A stretch of DNA of 45,055 nt from Fibrobacterota bacterium (GCA_003164335.1 PLTF01000045.1:5824-50878); one strand, 5' to 3'. Positions 8,497 through 17,052 are shown, counted from the stretch's first letter. Numbers and translations are program-made. Notes: generated by a model from the letters alone, not told the origin.

Positions 8497-9738
8497 CTAC
8501 TCCTCAAAAGCTTTTACGAGTGCACCCTGCCCGTTGAATGCCGACCGTGCAGCACCCAGGACCTCGACACGCTCACCCAGTTCCTGCAGAATTGATGACG
8601 AAACCTGGACCGTTTCCAGGCTCAGCGTATCGCGAATCCGCACCACCCGTTCGGCGCCGGCTTCGATTCTCCCGCAAGACTTGAGCGCCAGGCAAAACCC
8701 TTCGGCATCGGATTCGGCGATAAACGGCACCTTCACCCGCTCCAGAAAGAGACTTGCCCGCACATTGACATACATGGCTTCGAAATCGACCGAATCATAA
8801 AGCTTCCGGGTAATGACATCGGCAAGTCCCATGCCGATTGCATTTCCATACGAATGCGGGGAGAGTGCCGAAACCATGATCGCCTTTATGCGCGGGGAAA
8901 CCGGCTCCGGTTGCCCGCGAATCCCGAGGCGGCCGATGATGTTCGGATCCATGCCCACGCCGCTTATTTCCTTCCCCATCCGATCCAGGATCAGCACGTC
9001 GATGTCCTCTACCGGCAGCCGGGGCATGTTCCGGCGAGCCAAATCCAGAAGCTCGGGCTCCCGGTCCAGGATGCGCTCCGCAGGAATGGCCTCAATATGG
9101 GCAGGCCGATCGTAGGCATTTTCAACGACCGCCAGACCGAACAGGATTTTTCCGGATTGCAAGATTTGGTGGAACGATTGCGGAACCCGCTCAAGGAGAC
9201 CGGGAATCCCGAATGAGTGAATTTCCACTGCCGCGGCGTGTTTCCCAAGCCCGATAACCGCCATTTTTACAAGGCCGCTTTCATACCGGCCATGAAAATC
9301 CGTATGCGGTTTGATGCGATTTATAAGAATAACGCCATCGGATTCAAAGGCATTGCGATCCATAAATACCCGGTGGCCAAAATCTGAAACCGGTAATTCA
9401 ATGACTTCCATGGACGAGCGGATCGGTGCTCCCACGTTTTGTTCGGTTATCCCCGCCTCTGCGAGGATCCTGGACTGCCCTTCTGCGCTGCCGCTGCCGT
9501 GACTTCCCATCGCCGGCACGATGAACGGCCGGCAACCAGCCTCCCTCACCGCAGCAACAACCGACCTCACAATTTGATCCAACCCGGAAATACCGCGGCT
9601 CCCGGCGGCTATGGCGATCGCCGCCCCCGGGATCAGGCGGTTTTGCACCGCTGCCATTTCCCGCTTTACCGCCTCAGCTATATTTTCACTGCACGACCGG
9701 TTGAAGCGCTGCCGAATGGTATATAGTTCAAGATCCAT
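8497..9738 (-). CDS. LarA-like (DUF2088, lactate racemase-domain) protein
   Basis: This 413-aa protein has the LarA N-terminal (DUF2088) layout: an N-terminal Rossmann-like half with GSRGISGLDQIVRSVV and VPAMGSHGSGSAEGQ, a central RIKPHTDFHGRYESGLVKM segment with His/Lys residues at positions typical of the family's cofactor/substrate site, and a C-terminal half with VLILDRMGKEISGVGMDPN. LarA itself is a nickel-pincer lactate racemase; many homologues act on other 2-hydroxyacids or are uncharacterised. No larB, larC or larE is in the window, so racemase activity is not supported. The ATG at 9738 follows a GGAGG site 11 bases upstream. A longer frame runs into the divergent promoter region and is rejected. 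Confidence 0.8.
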   Translation of the reverse strand: MDLELYTIRQRFNRSCSENIAEAVKREMAAVQNRLIPGAAIAIAAGSRGISGLDQIVRSVVAAVREAGCRPFIVPAMGSHGSGSAEGQSRILAEAGITEQNVGAPIRSSMEVIELPVSDFGHRVFMDRNAFESDGVILINRIKPHTDFHGRYESGLVKMAVIGLGKHAAAVEIHSFGIPGLLERVPQSFHQILQSGKILFGLAVVENAYDRPAHIEAIPAERILDREPELLDLARRNMPRLPVEDIDVLILDRMGKEISGVGMDPNIIGRLGIRGQPEPVSPRIKAIMVSALSPHSYGNAIGMGLADVITRKLYDSVDFEAMYVNVRASLFLERVKVPFIAESDAEGFCLALKSCGRIEAGAERVVRIRDTLSLETVQVSSSILQELGERVEVLGAARSAFNGQGALVKAFEE

Positions 9739-9772
9739 TGCCAAAACGTCCTCCGGACCCGTTAAATCGTTC

Positions 9773-9801
9773 TTGCCGACAAAAATACATAGTGGTATTA
9801 T
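9773..9801 (+). promoter_or_regulatory. Sigma-70-like promoter for the receiver/kinase gene
   Basis: TTGCCG (9773-9778) and TATTAT (9796-9801) are separated by exactly 17 bases. They lie between divergent genes and about 40 bases before the chosen TTG start at 9842. The match is good but unproven. Confidence 0.4.
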
Positions 9802-9841
9802 TTGGCATATCTTGTCCGCTGTGTTCCTGAAGGGAGTCATT

Positions 9842-10948
9842 TTGCCTATTGCCTCGCCATCCGGCAGAAGCCGGGTGCTCATTATCGACGATGAGTATCT
9901 GATTGCCAAGGGCATTTCCGAGCTTCTCCAGTATCTCGGATTCAACGCGGAATTCGAACAGAATCCGCTTCGCGTTGAAAATTATCTGACGAAAAACCCC
10001 GATCTCGACATTATCCTGCTCGACATCAATCTCGGCCATGTGATGAACGGAATCGAGCTGCTATCCCTGATCAAGAAGAAGAACTCCTATGTACAGGTGA
10101 TCATGTTTACCTCCGAGGATAAGCTTGAGATCGGCCTCGAATGCATGCGCCGTGGTGCCTACGATTACATGACCAAGCCATTTGACGAGAAGATATTTAT
10201 TGCCAAGGCAACCGGCGCGGTCGAACGGAAAAAGAACCTGCAGCTCAACGATCTCTACCTCGGCATTCTTTTTCATGACCTGAAGAACCCTCTGCAGAGG
10301 ATCACCGGCGGCATAGAGCTGCTGCGCATGTCCCTGCCTCAGGATAGCCTGTCGGACCTGCAGAAAATCGGATTCAGCCAGGCGGAGCGGGCCTCCGATC
10401 AGATCGTTATGATGATTAATAATATTGTAAGCGTCTCAAAATTTGAAAACGGGGCGGTTGTCGCCCGGAATGAACCGTTTATTCTTCAGAAGATGGTCGA
10501 AGAAACGCTCGCTCTTTTTCTCGACCCGGTTTCCGCCGATGCGGATATTGCCGTCTCGATCGTTTATCGCTGCAGGAGCGATCTCACCATCACCGCCGAT
10601 AAGGATATGTTTGGAAGGGTGCTGGTCAATATTGTCAGCAATGCCTTGCGCTTTGCAGCGGATAACTCGACGGTTTCGGTGGAGTTTTCGGAAAAAGATG
10701 ACGGCTGCGTTGCCGTCAGCGTCTCGAATACCGGTTCTTTTATCGAAGAATCGGCGCGTGAAGCGATATTCAATAAGTTCTCCAGCGTACAAATTGCGGC
10801 CAGCCGGTCCGGATTTAAAAATTTCGGCCTGGGGCTTACCTTTGCAAAAATGGCGGTCGAAGCCATGAATGGCCGGATCTGGATCGCCTGCGATGAATCG
10901 GTCCCCTCAACGACCTTTCATTACACGGTCAAAAACTTTACATCCTGA
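9842..10948 (+). CDS. Receiver domain-histidine kinase fusion
   Basis: This 368-aa cytoplasmic signalling protein has an N-terminal receiver domain (about 10-125) with acidic residues Asp16/Asp17, phospho-acceptor Asp61 in LLDINLG and Lys112 in TKPF. A histidine kinase follows: H-box FHDLKNPL with His145, N-box NIVSNALRFA, a CusS-like NTGSFI G1 region and GLGLTFAKM. There is no membrane segment. The TTG start is chosen for its AGGGAG site 5 bases upstream; GTG 9821 is the in-frame alternative. Such receiver-kinase proteins relay phosphate from an upstream kinase. The large kinase at 17110 is a candidate partner, by position only. The next plus-strand gene starts 190 bases on. Confidence 0.85.
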   Translation: MPIASPSGRSRVLIIDDEYLIAKGISELLQYLGFNAEFEQNPLRVENYLTKNPDLDIILLDINLGHVMNGIELLSLIKKKNSYVQVIMFTSEDKLEIGLECMRRGAYDYMTKPFDEKIFIAKATGAVERKKNLQLNDLYLGILFHDLKNPLQRITGGIELLRMSLPQDSLSDLQKIGFSQAERASDQIVMMINNIVSVSKFENGAVVARNEPFILQKMVEETLALFLDPVSADADIAVSIVYRCRSDLTITADKDMFGRVLVNIVSNALRFAADNSTVSVEFSEKDDGCVAVSVSNTGSFIEESAREAIFNKFSSVQIAASRSGFKNFGLGLTFAKMAVEAMNGRIWIACDESVPSTTFHYTVKNFTS

Positions 10949-11138
10949 CGAACGCTCCTGCAGCGACCCCCCGGCGCCGGGCAAATCTTGCCGCCATGAT
11001 ATTTATGTTTGTTTTCCATGGTCAAATTAGTATATTGATCCTGTCGGCAATGGGACTCGCGGCGTTGCACCGATGCTGCCGCATAGGGGGAACCTGCCCC
11101 CGTTTTTTACGATCGAACCCCGGTAGTCCGGAGATGTC

Positions 11139-12164
11139 ATGGCTTTTGAAAAAGTTTCAACGGAAGTGGTCCTCGATGGATATTTTCGCAAGGAAAATGC
11201 CTGGAATATCATCAGCAATTATGAGCGATACCCGCAGATCATGGACAATGTCGACAAGGTAGAGGTCACCGGTCGCAACGGGGAAGACGGTACCTCGCAA
11301 TGGTTTATCTCAATAGAGGATGCCCCGCTCACCTGGGTTGAAAAGGATTATTTCAATCCGGCGAATTATGAAATTGTCTTCAAATCCATTGAAGGGGATT
11401 TCGACGCCATCAACGGCTGCTGGACTATCAGGGACAACATCGATTCCGGGATCAGTATCCGCTTCGAAATTCAGTATAACCTGGGGATTCCGGTTATTGA
11501 AGAGGTGCTCGGTCATATACTGTACGATAAAATGAAGAGCAACATGGATTCCATGATGGCCGCGGTAAAAAAGGAACTCTGCTCGACGGCCCGCAATGAA
11601 CGGGGGCACATCCGGCATGCAATAGGGAATCATCATGCATGCATGCTTAACGATTGGTCGCTGAATCTATGCATCCTTAATTTTTCCGCCGGGGGAATGA
11701 TGACGCATTTCGTTCCGGATATCCCGAAAAACGGCTCTCTCTCCCTTGCCGGCATCATGCTCGATGTTGCGGCAATCTATGCAAACGAATCGCAGAACCG
11801 TTGCCATTTCGTTTTTCGCAGTCCTGTCGAAGAGGAGCTCTTGAAAGTTCTGGTTTCCCGCCTCACCCTGGCGAGTGGAAGGCTGAAGTCGGCCGCCTCC
11901 GGGCCGCAGGAAGCCCTCGTCTTCGGTGATGCGCAGGAAGTTCCGATCCGGCTCCTGGACCTGACAAGGGACGGCCTGAGCTTTCTCGCGGAAGAAGCCG
12001 ATCTGCCGCCTATGGAAACGTTTACCGTCGGTAATACCGCTTTCCCGCTCAGGGAGGTCATTCGGGATGAAGGGCGCAATACCGTACGGATCCGCTTCTC
12101 GGACCATTTGAACGACGACCAGTTTCGCTGGATGCGCGAAAAAATCAGGATATCGCAGGAATAA
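11139..12164 (+). CDS. START (polyketide cyclase-like)-PilZ protein
   Basis: This is a 341-aa protein. Residues about 1-150 look like an SRPBCC/START (COQ10/polyketide cyclase-like) domain: the opening strand VSTEVVLDGYF, the helix WNIISNYERYPQIMDNVDKVEV and the later strand-helix end DKMKSNMDSMMAAVKKEL. Such domains bind lipids or hydrophobic intermediates, or cyclise polyketides. The C-terminal half looks like PilZ: RGHIR (155-159, RxxxR) and NFSAGG (181-186, the [DN]xSxxG motif), the two c-di-GMP contact motifs. A second, degenerate PilZ-like segment has LDLTRDGLSF but no RxxxR. The ATG at 11139 has GGAG 5 bases upstream. It precedes the AAR-ACP-ligase-ThDP operon by 192 bases in the same direction. 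The START call is by fold pattern; the first PilZ motif pair is clear. Confidence 0.7.
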   Translation: MAFEKVSTEVVLDGYFRKENAWNIISNYERYPQIMDNVDKVEVTGRNGEDGTSQWFISIEDAPLTWVEKDYFNPANYEIVFKSIEGDFDAINGCWTIRDNIDSGISIRFEIQYNLGIPVIEEVLGHILYDKMKSNMDSMMAAVKKELCSTARNERGHIRHAIGNHHACMLNDWSLNLCILNFSAGGMMTHFVPDIPKNGSLSLAGIMLDVAAIYANESQNRCHFVFRSPVEEELLKVLVSRLTLASGRLKSAASGPQEALVFGDAQEVPIRLLDLTRDGLSFLAEEADLPPMETFTVGNTAFPLREVIRDEGRNTVRIRFSDHLNDDQFRWMREKIRISQE

Positions 12165-12356
12165 GGTCAACGATGCGGGTCCCGGTCCGACATGCCGGGA
12201 AGACGGGACACGTGCCGCTGTCCCGCCGGTGCAACCGATAGCCATGATTGATTTTCAGCCTGCCGGGACTTACAAACAGGCAGCGGAGCAAGACGACCGG
12301 AACGCAGTTTACTAAACAGCAATGTGCGTCTTACCATTCCAGGCCCCCGCAATCAT

Positions 12357-13415
12357 ATGACCGACCGCAGACCCAAGTTTGCTCTCATCGGCCATCCGCT
12401 GGATATGCCGCTTTACCGGGCGTACATCAACTTTCTCAAACCGGGCAAATCCTTTCGTGACGAACTGATCCTGAAGCTGTTCGAGTGGACACCCTCTTAC
12501 AAGGCAAGTTCCTGGACCGATATTTCATTCGATGGGAAAAATGCCGTGGACGGCATACTGGTCATGGTTCCCTTTCTCCCGGAGATGCGGGACATCAGCC
12601 TCAAGACGGTCATCGAAAAAGTCGAGAAGGCCGTTGCCATTGCCGCCGACGAGGGATGTTCTGCCGCTGCACTCGGCGCCTTTACCTCCATCGTGCTTCA
12701 GGGAAAGGAGGAGGCGATAGCCCGCCGCTACGGCATCGCACTCACCTCCGGCAATACCACGACGGCGGCACTCATCGTCCGCTCCATCGAGGAGCTCATG
12801 GCGAGCCGCCATCGCAACCTTTCTGAGGCGGCAATTGCGGTTATCGGCGCATCGGGCGATATCGGCGGCGGTGTCTGCCTGTGGTTCGGCGATAAGGTCG
12901 GGAAAATGGTACTGAGCGCCCGGAACCGGGCGATTCTCGATCAGTTTGCCGCTGCGCACCGGAACGGGTTTTCCTGCGAACTGGAGATCACCACCGACAA
13001 CAATGCCGCAATCAAAAACGCCGACGTGGTGGTGTTCGTAACGAGCGCCTATCAACCGCTCTTCAGCCCGGAAGATTTCCTTCCCGGCACCATCGTGTGC
13101 GATGCGTCCGCACCGCTTAATGTCAAGATCGATGCCGGCCGCCGGTCCGATATCACCCTGTACCACGGCGGCATCGCAAAACTTCCCGCAGCGGTGGACC
13201 CGGGATTCGATATCGGCCTTGCCGCACCGGATCACCTTTACGGATGCATGACCGAAGGAATCCTGATGACCATGAACCCCGGTCTTCCGCCATCGCTTGG
13301 CAGAGGAAAGATTACGAAGGAAAAAATTCAATTATATTCAAAAGAGCTTGATCGTTACGATATCCCGCCGGCCTATTCGTGCGGGAAAGAAACACTTTTT
13401 CCGGGAGGTCTCTGA
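12357..13415 (+). CDS. Long-chain acyl-ACP reductase (AAR)-like enzyme
   Basis: This 352-aa protein resembles cyanobacterial acyl-ACP reductase, which reduces acyl-ACP to fatty aldehyde with NADPH. Shared segments occur in the same order: FALIGHP at the start, FLPEM near 74, ALGAFTSIV (106-114), SGNTTTAALIVR (131-142), the nucleotide-binding AVIGASGDIGGGVCLW (161-176), SARN (187-190) and YGCMTEG, whose Cys297 falls where the catalytic Cys of AAR is found. Length matches (about 340). The Rossmann part alone would also suit shikimate-dehydrogenase-like enzymes, but the flanking motifs are AAR-specific. The ATG at 12357 lacks a clear ribosome site; GTG 12324 is an alternative. The ACP gene follows after 4 bases, which fits an acyl-ACP substrate. 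No aldehyde-deformylating oxygenase is nearby. Confidence 0.8.
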   Translation: MTDRRPKFALIGHPLDMPLYRAYINFLKPGKSFRDELILKLFEWTPSYKASSWTDISFDGKNAVDGILVMVPFLPEMRDISLKTVIEKVEKAVAIAADEGCSAAALGAFTSIVLQGKEEAIARRYGIALTSGNTTTAALIVRSIEELMASRHRNLSEAAIAVIGASGDIGGGVCLWFGDKVGKMVLSARNRAILDQFAAAHRNGFSCELEITTDNNAAIKNADVVVFVTSAYQPLFSPEDFLPGTIVCDASAPLNVKIDAGRRSDITLYHGGIAKLPAAVDPGFDIGLAAPDHLYGCMTEGILMTMNPGLPPSLGRGKITKEKIQLYSKELDRYDIPPAYSCGKETLFPGGL

Positions 13416-13419
13416 TCCC

Positions 13420-13689
13420 ATGGCTGCATTGCCGGTGTACGAAAGGCTATCCGCGCTCCTCGACCGGGACTTCAATGTCGATCTCGCGGGAATCGATCCC
13501 GCACGGTCTATTTTCGAACAGGTTCCCATCGATTCGCTGGTTCTGGTCGGCATCGCTGCCGGGATTGAGCAGGAATTCGGCGTTGAACTTCCGCTGAGCT
13601 TCATGGAACAACCGACGATCGACAACCTGCTGAGGATGATTCCCGGAGACTCTTTTCCGGCCGGCCGGATCGCCGGCTTCACCGGTTGA
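13420..13689 (+). CDS. Dedicated acyl carrier protein
   Basis: This 89-aa carrier protein is acidic and helical. The 4'-phosphopantetheine attachment motif IDSL carries Ser39, followed by VLVGIAAGIEQEFGVELP, the usual helix II of ACPs, and PTIDNLLRMI at the end. It is distinct from the fatty-acid synthase AcpP consensus (GADSLD) and is not in a fab cluster, so it is probably a pathway-specific ACP. The ATG at 13420 has GGGAGG 11 bases upstream and lies 4 bases after the reductase stop. It would present the acyl chain to the reductase and receive it from the adjacent ligase or from the host's fatty acid synthase. Confidence 0.9.
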   Translation: MAALPVYERLSALLDRDFNVDLAGIDPARSIFEQVPIDSLVLVGIAAGIEQEFGVELPLSFMEQPTIDNLLRMIPGDSFPAGRIAGFTG

Positions 13690-13729
13690 GCAACCCGACT
13701 GCCCGTCAGGACGAATCGATCGATACCCT

Positions 13730-15091
13730 ATGCTTACCGACCATATCCGCTTCAACCGTATTGTTTTCCGCAATCGGGTTTTTACCGCCGGATATCTTGA
13801 CAATGCCGTCGATGCCGTCGCACGCTACCTCGACGATCATGCCCGGTCCAACTCCCCGATTGTTTACCTGCATGCTCCCAACCATATAAAAACCGTTATC
13901 GGTTTTCTGGGTATACTCAAGTCGGGCCGGACCTGTCTGCTCGTGGATCCGAAAACCGGAGCGCTTGAGTATGAGGAGATGCTCGCCGACACTCCGCCGG
14001 CGGCGATCATGCGCATCGACGAAGCGCCGATCGAGTTCGATTTCGCCGGGGAAATCGACCTTACCGACTACCGTATGGAACCGTCGCTGGTGTCGCAACT
14101 CGGCGACGTCTGCCTCATGCTCTATACGGCGGCTGAAGACGGGTATGCAAAGGCGGCAATGCTGACCCATGCCAATATTTTGTCGAACGCAAAGGCAATG
14201 TACGAAGATATCCGGGTCCGCGAAGACTCGACCACCTGTGCAATGCTCCCCTATCACCATCTGTTCGGAATCCAGAACGGTCTGATTTCGCCGGTCGTCG
14301 GCGGGGGATCGTTGGTCATAGCCGATATTTCCGATATTCAAAATCTCTCCACAATCGTCGATGACCTTCTCGTCCATAATGTTTCACATATTTACAGCGT
14401 CCCGCTCGTCTATTATTTGCTGAGCAAATCCTCCCGCATGCACGAAGTCTGCCGGCAGGCTTTCCAGCTCATCACCGGCGGGTATAAGCTGCCGGCGTCT
14501 CTTCGCGACAGGTTTGAAAGGAAATTTGCCGCACAACTGTATGAAGGGTACGGTCTTACCGAAGCCTCCCCTGTATGCACCTCGCAATCCCGCAGCAGAC
14601 CGTTCGCCGCCGACTCAATGGGTCCGGCCCTGCTCGATTACCAAGTCGGAATATTCGACGATGTCGGGAGGGAACTACCCTCAAATGAAAAGGGCGAAAT
14701 CTGCATTCGCGGCGGCAACGTCATGAAGGGGTATTTCAATCGTCCGGATGCAACCCAAAAGGTGCTGCGGGGCGGCTGGCTTCATTCGGGAGATTACGGC
14801 AAAAGAGACAATACGGGCAATATTTACTTTCTCGGCCTTATAAAAAAAATGTTCAATGTCGCCGGAAACAAGATCTACCCCGAAGAGGTGCGGCGGCTGA
14901 TGTTGCACCATGGGAACGTTTCCGGCGTGGAGCTCTGGAGCGATTATGACCCGTTGACCGGGGACCGGATGAAAGCAAAAATCAGATTGAAGAATAATTC
15001 GAACGGTGCCGGGGAAGAATTTTCACGGTGGTGTGCCGGAGCGATCGGGCCGCACAAGATTCCTCAAAACATTTCTTTCGAACAGGAATGA
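13730..15091 (+). CDS. Adenylate-forming (ANL) acyl ligase, degenerate, no A10 lysine
   Basis: This 453-aa member of the acyl-CoA/acyl-ACP synthetase superfamily keeps A5 (EGYGLTEAS, 272-280), A7 (HSGDYG, 352-357) and a recognisable A8 (about 369-390). Three key sites differ. A3, normally YTSGTTGxPKG, reads YTAAEDGYAKAAMLTH (132-147). A8, normally GRxKD, reads GLIKKM, losing the Arg and the hinge Asp. The protein stops at HKIPQNISFEQE, just before the LPKTxxGKxxR segment holding the adenylation lysine. No frameshifted remnant of that segment follows. It may load an acyl chain on the neighbouring ACP by an altered route, or be a catalytically reduced partner. It starts 40 bases after the ACP gene, with no clear ribosome site. 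The family is secure; the activity is open. Confidence 0.82.
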   Translation: MLTDHIRFNRIVFRNRVFTAGYLDNAVDAVARYLDDHARSNSPIVYLHAPNHIKTVIGFLGILKSGRTCLLVDPKTGALEYEEMLADTPPAAIMRIDEAPIEFDFAGEIDLTDYRMEPSLVSQLGDVCLMLYTAAEDGYAKAAMLTHANILSNAKAMYEDIRVREDSTTCAMLPYHHLFGIQNGLISPVVGGGSLVIADISDIQNLSTIVDDLLVHNVSHIYSVPLVYYLLSKSSRMHEVCRQAFQLITGGYKLPASLRDRFERKFAAQLYEGYGLTEASPVCTSQSRSRPFAADSMGPALLDYQVGIFDDVGRELPSNEKGEICIRGGNVMKGYFNRPDATQKVLRGGWLHSGDYGKRDNTGNIYFLGLIKKMFNVAGNKIYPEEVRRLMLHHGNVSGVELWSDYDPLTGDRMKAKIRLKNNSNGAGEEFSRWCAGAIGPHKIPQNISFEQE

Positions 15092-15095
15092 AATC

Positions 15096-16865
15096 ATGGA
15101 AATGAAAGTTGCCGACGTAATTGTCAAATGCCTGGAAGCGGAAGGCATTGAGTATGCATTCGGGATAACCGGGTCTCATTATCTCGCCTTCTTTAAAGCA
15201 TTGAAGCATTCATCGATAAAGTTTATTTCTGTTAAACATGAGAGCGCAGGTGCTTATATGGCGGGTCATTACGCAAAATTTGCGCAAAAACCTGCGCTGA
15301 TCATGGCCACCGCCGGCCCGGGAGCAATGAACCTCCTGGCCGGTATTGCAGAATTATACAAATCTAACCTTCCCTGCTTTATTCTGACGCCAATAGTTCC
15401 GATACAATTTCAAGGCAAAAATATGCTCCAGGAAGATAGCGGCCTGGGAAATTCCTATTCAATAGCCGATATTATGAAATGCATTACTAAGAAGACTATT
15501 ACCTGCCTCCATCCTGAAAATATTGCGGCTTATATTCAGGATCTTTTCAGGAACGGGTTAAACAAGGTAAATGGTCCGGTGCATTTACTTGTTCCAATTA
15601 ATTTCCTTGAAAAGAAGGTAGATTTTATGCCCCTGGCGGTTGAACAATATCGGAATATTAAGGATAGCTCCGCAGAGCATGATAAAATTATTTCTATTGC
15701 AAATAAATTATCCGCAAGCAAAAGACCGATCCTTTTTATCGGTCATCGAGCGGGGTACCCCAACATTTCTGCATCCATTAAAAAATTTAGTCGACTGTTC
15801 GGCATACCGGTGGTGCTATCAGCAAGTGCCAAAGGCCTTTTTGATGAATTTTCGCCCCTTTTTGCAGGCATATTGGATGTTTATGGGCACCGGTCGGCCG
15901 AATACTTTATTAAAAAGAGCGATATTATTCTATCCGTTGGCCAGGAGTTCAGTGAGTTTTCAACGGTTAAATATGACCCTGATTTATTTGGAGACAAACT
16001 GATTCAAATCGACATTGACGGGCTGGATATTGGAAGAAATTACCCGGTTCAATTGTCAGCTTGCGGCGACCTCGGCACGACTCTCGATTTATTAAGCGAT
16101 GAACTCGCGCACAGAATTCAAACACCATTTTTTGATGAGACCTTTCAAAGGGACTTTATTAAGGAAAATTCATTGCTCTGGGAAGATATGGCAGACAATC
16201 ACCTCCCTCTGCGACCGGCACGTATTTACAAGGAAATCTCCGAGCTGGCCAAAAACCGCGCTATCATCATCAGCGATATGGGCGCTAACAATTGTGCCTC
16301 CTACCGCCACCTACAAACAGGAGAATCCGGCTATTCCGCCTTATTTGGAAATTATACCATGGGCCAGGGTGTATCGGGCGCCATAGGAGCAAAAATTGCC
16401 TGCCCGGAGAAATTGGTCATTTCCATTTGCGGGGATGGTTCGTTTTTAATGAATGGAATGGAGATAGCAACTGCGCGGCAATATGATATTCCCATTATCT
16501 GGATGATATTTGTTGATAAATCGTATGGGATGGTAGAATGGTCCCAGAAGATCCTCTATAATGATCTTCAGTATTGCACAGAAATTTATGTACCTGACCT
16601 GGAAAAGCTGGCCGATTCTTTTTCAATAGGCTACTATAAGATTACGGACCTTGATTCTTTGCATACGAGCATTACTTCCTCATTCAAAAAATATGAAGAG
16701 GAGAAGAAAAGCTGCATAATTGAAATCGCTTTTGAAACCGAGGACATGTTGCCTTTCAAGCCTCGGATTGTCAAATTCATTCAGGATATGGGAAATACTG
16801 AAGAATCCGCCAAATCCCCTTTTCTCATGAAATCCTTTAAACGCATGCTTCGCGAAAAAGTCTGA
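15096..16865 (+). CDS. ThDP-dependent enzyme, acetolactate synthase-like
   Basis: This 589-aa protein has three-domain AHAS/pyruvate oxidase/benzaldehyde lyase architecture. The N-terminal PYR domain has the catalytic Glu49 in VKHESAGAYMAG and TAGPGAMNL; a central Rossmann domain follows (PILFIGHRAGYP). The C-terminal PP domain has GDGSFLMNG (from about 446), the ThDP-Mg motif. The usual second metal-site Asn is replaced by Asp474 in FVDKSYGMV. Family members decarboxylate 2-oxoacids or join aldehydes into 2-hydroxyketones. No regulatory AHAS subunit or other Ilv gene is present, so branched-chain synthesis is unlikely. The ATG at 15096 has AGGA 8 bases upstream and lies 4 bases after the ligase stop, so it is the last gene of that operon. 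It is visibly more AT-rich than its neighbours, suggesting separate origin. Confidence 0.85.
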   Translation: MEMKVADVIVKCLEAEGIEYAFGITGSHYLAFFKALKHSSIKFISVKHESAGAYMAGHYAKFAQKPALIMATAGPGAMNLLAGIAELYKSNLPCFILTPIVPIQFQGKNMLQEDSGLGNSYSIADIMKCITKKTITCLHPENIAAYIQDLFRNGLNKVNGPVHLLVPINFLEKKVDFMPLAVEQYRNIKDSSAEHDKIISIANKLSASKRPILFIGHRAGYPNISASIKKFSRLFGIPVVLSASAKGLFDEFSPLFAGILDVYGHRSAEYFIKKSDIILSVGQEFSEFSTVKYDPDLFGDKLIQIDIDGLDIGRNYPVQLSACGDLGTTLDLLSDELAHRIQTPFFDETFQRDFIKENSLLWEDMADNHLPLRPARIYKEISELAKNRAIIISDMGANNCASYRHLQTGESGYSALFGNYTMGQGVSGAIGAKIACPEKLVISICGDGSFLMNGMEIATARQYDIPIIWMIFVDKSYGMVEWSQKILYNDLQYCTEIYVPDLEKLADSFSIGYYKITDLDSLHTSITSSFKKYEEEKKSCIIEIAFETEDMLPFKPRIVKFIQDMGNTEESAKSPFLMKSFKRMLREKV

Positions 16866-16874
16866 CCTTGCCGC

Positions 16875-16900
16875 CGAATCGGTCGCTTGCGGCCGATTCG
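16875..16900 (+). terminator. Hairpin at the end of the AAR operon
   Basis: CGAATCGGTCG pairs with CGGCCGATTCG (one G-U) around CTTG, an 11-bp stem starting 9 bases after the ThDP-enzyme stop. It is followed by TATAATTTC, a weak T tract. It probably ends the operon. Confidence 0.5.
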
Positions 16901-17052
16901 TATAATTTCAATATATAGTATCTGCTTTTTTAATCCCCCCAACAGGTAGAGGTATGAATTTCTCAAAGCCCTCTATCGTCCCAACCGGCATTTTTTTCCC
17001 TTGCCGCCGTCCGGCATTAATGGGTACAATAACATAGTCTAACAATCTTATT

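Noticed and set aside
12525-13331. Minus-strand frame opposite the acyl-ACP reductase gene
   Set aside because: It lies inside a well-supported plus-strand operon and shows no family features.
15006-15095. N-terminal extension of the ThDP enzyme over the ligase end
   Set aside because: The extension is Arg/Gly-rich and unlike the family; ATG 15096 has its own ribosome site. I also checked it for a frameshifted ligase A10 motif and found none.
15096-16865. Biosynthetic acetolactate synthase (IlvB)
   Set aside because: No IlvN/H or other branched-chain genes are present, the metal-site Asn is altered, and the context is an ACP/reductase operon.
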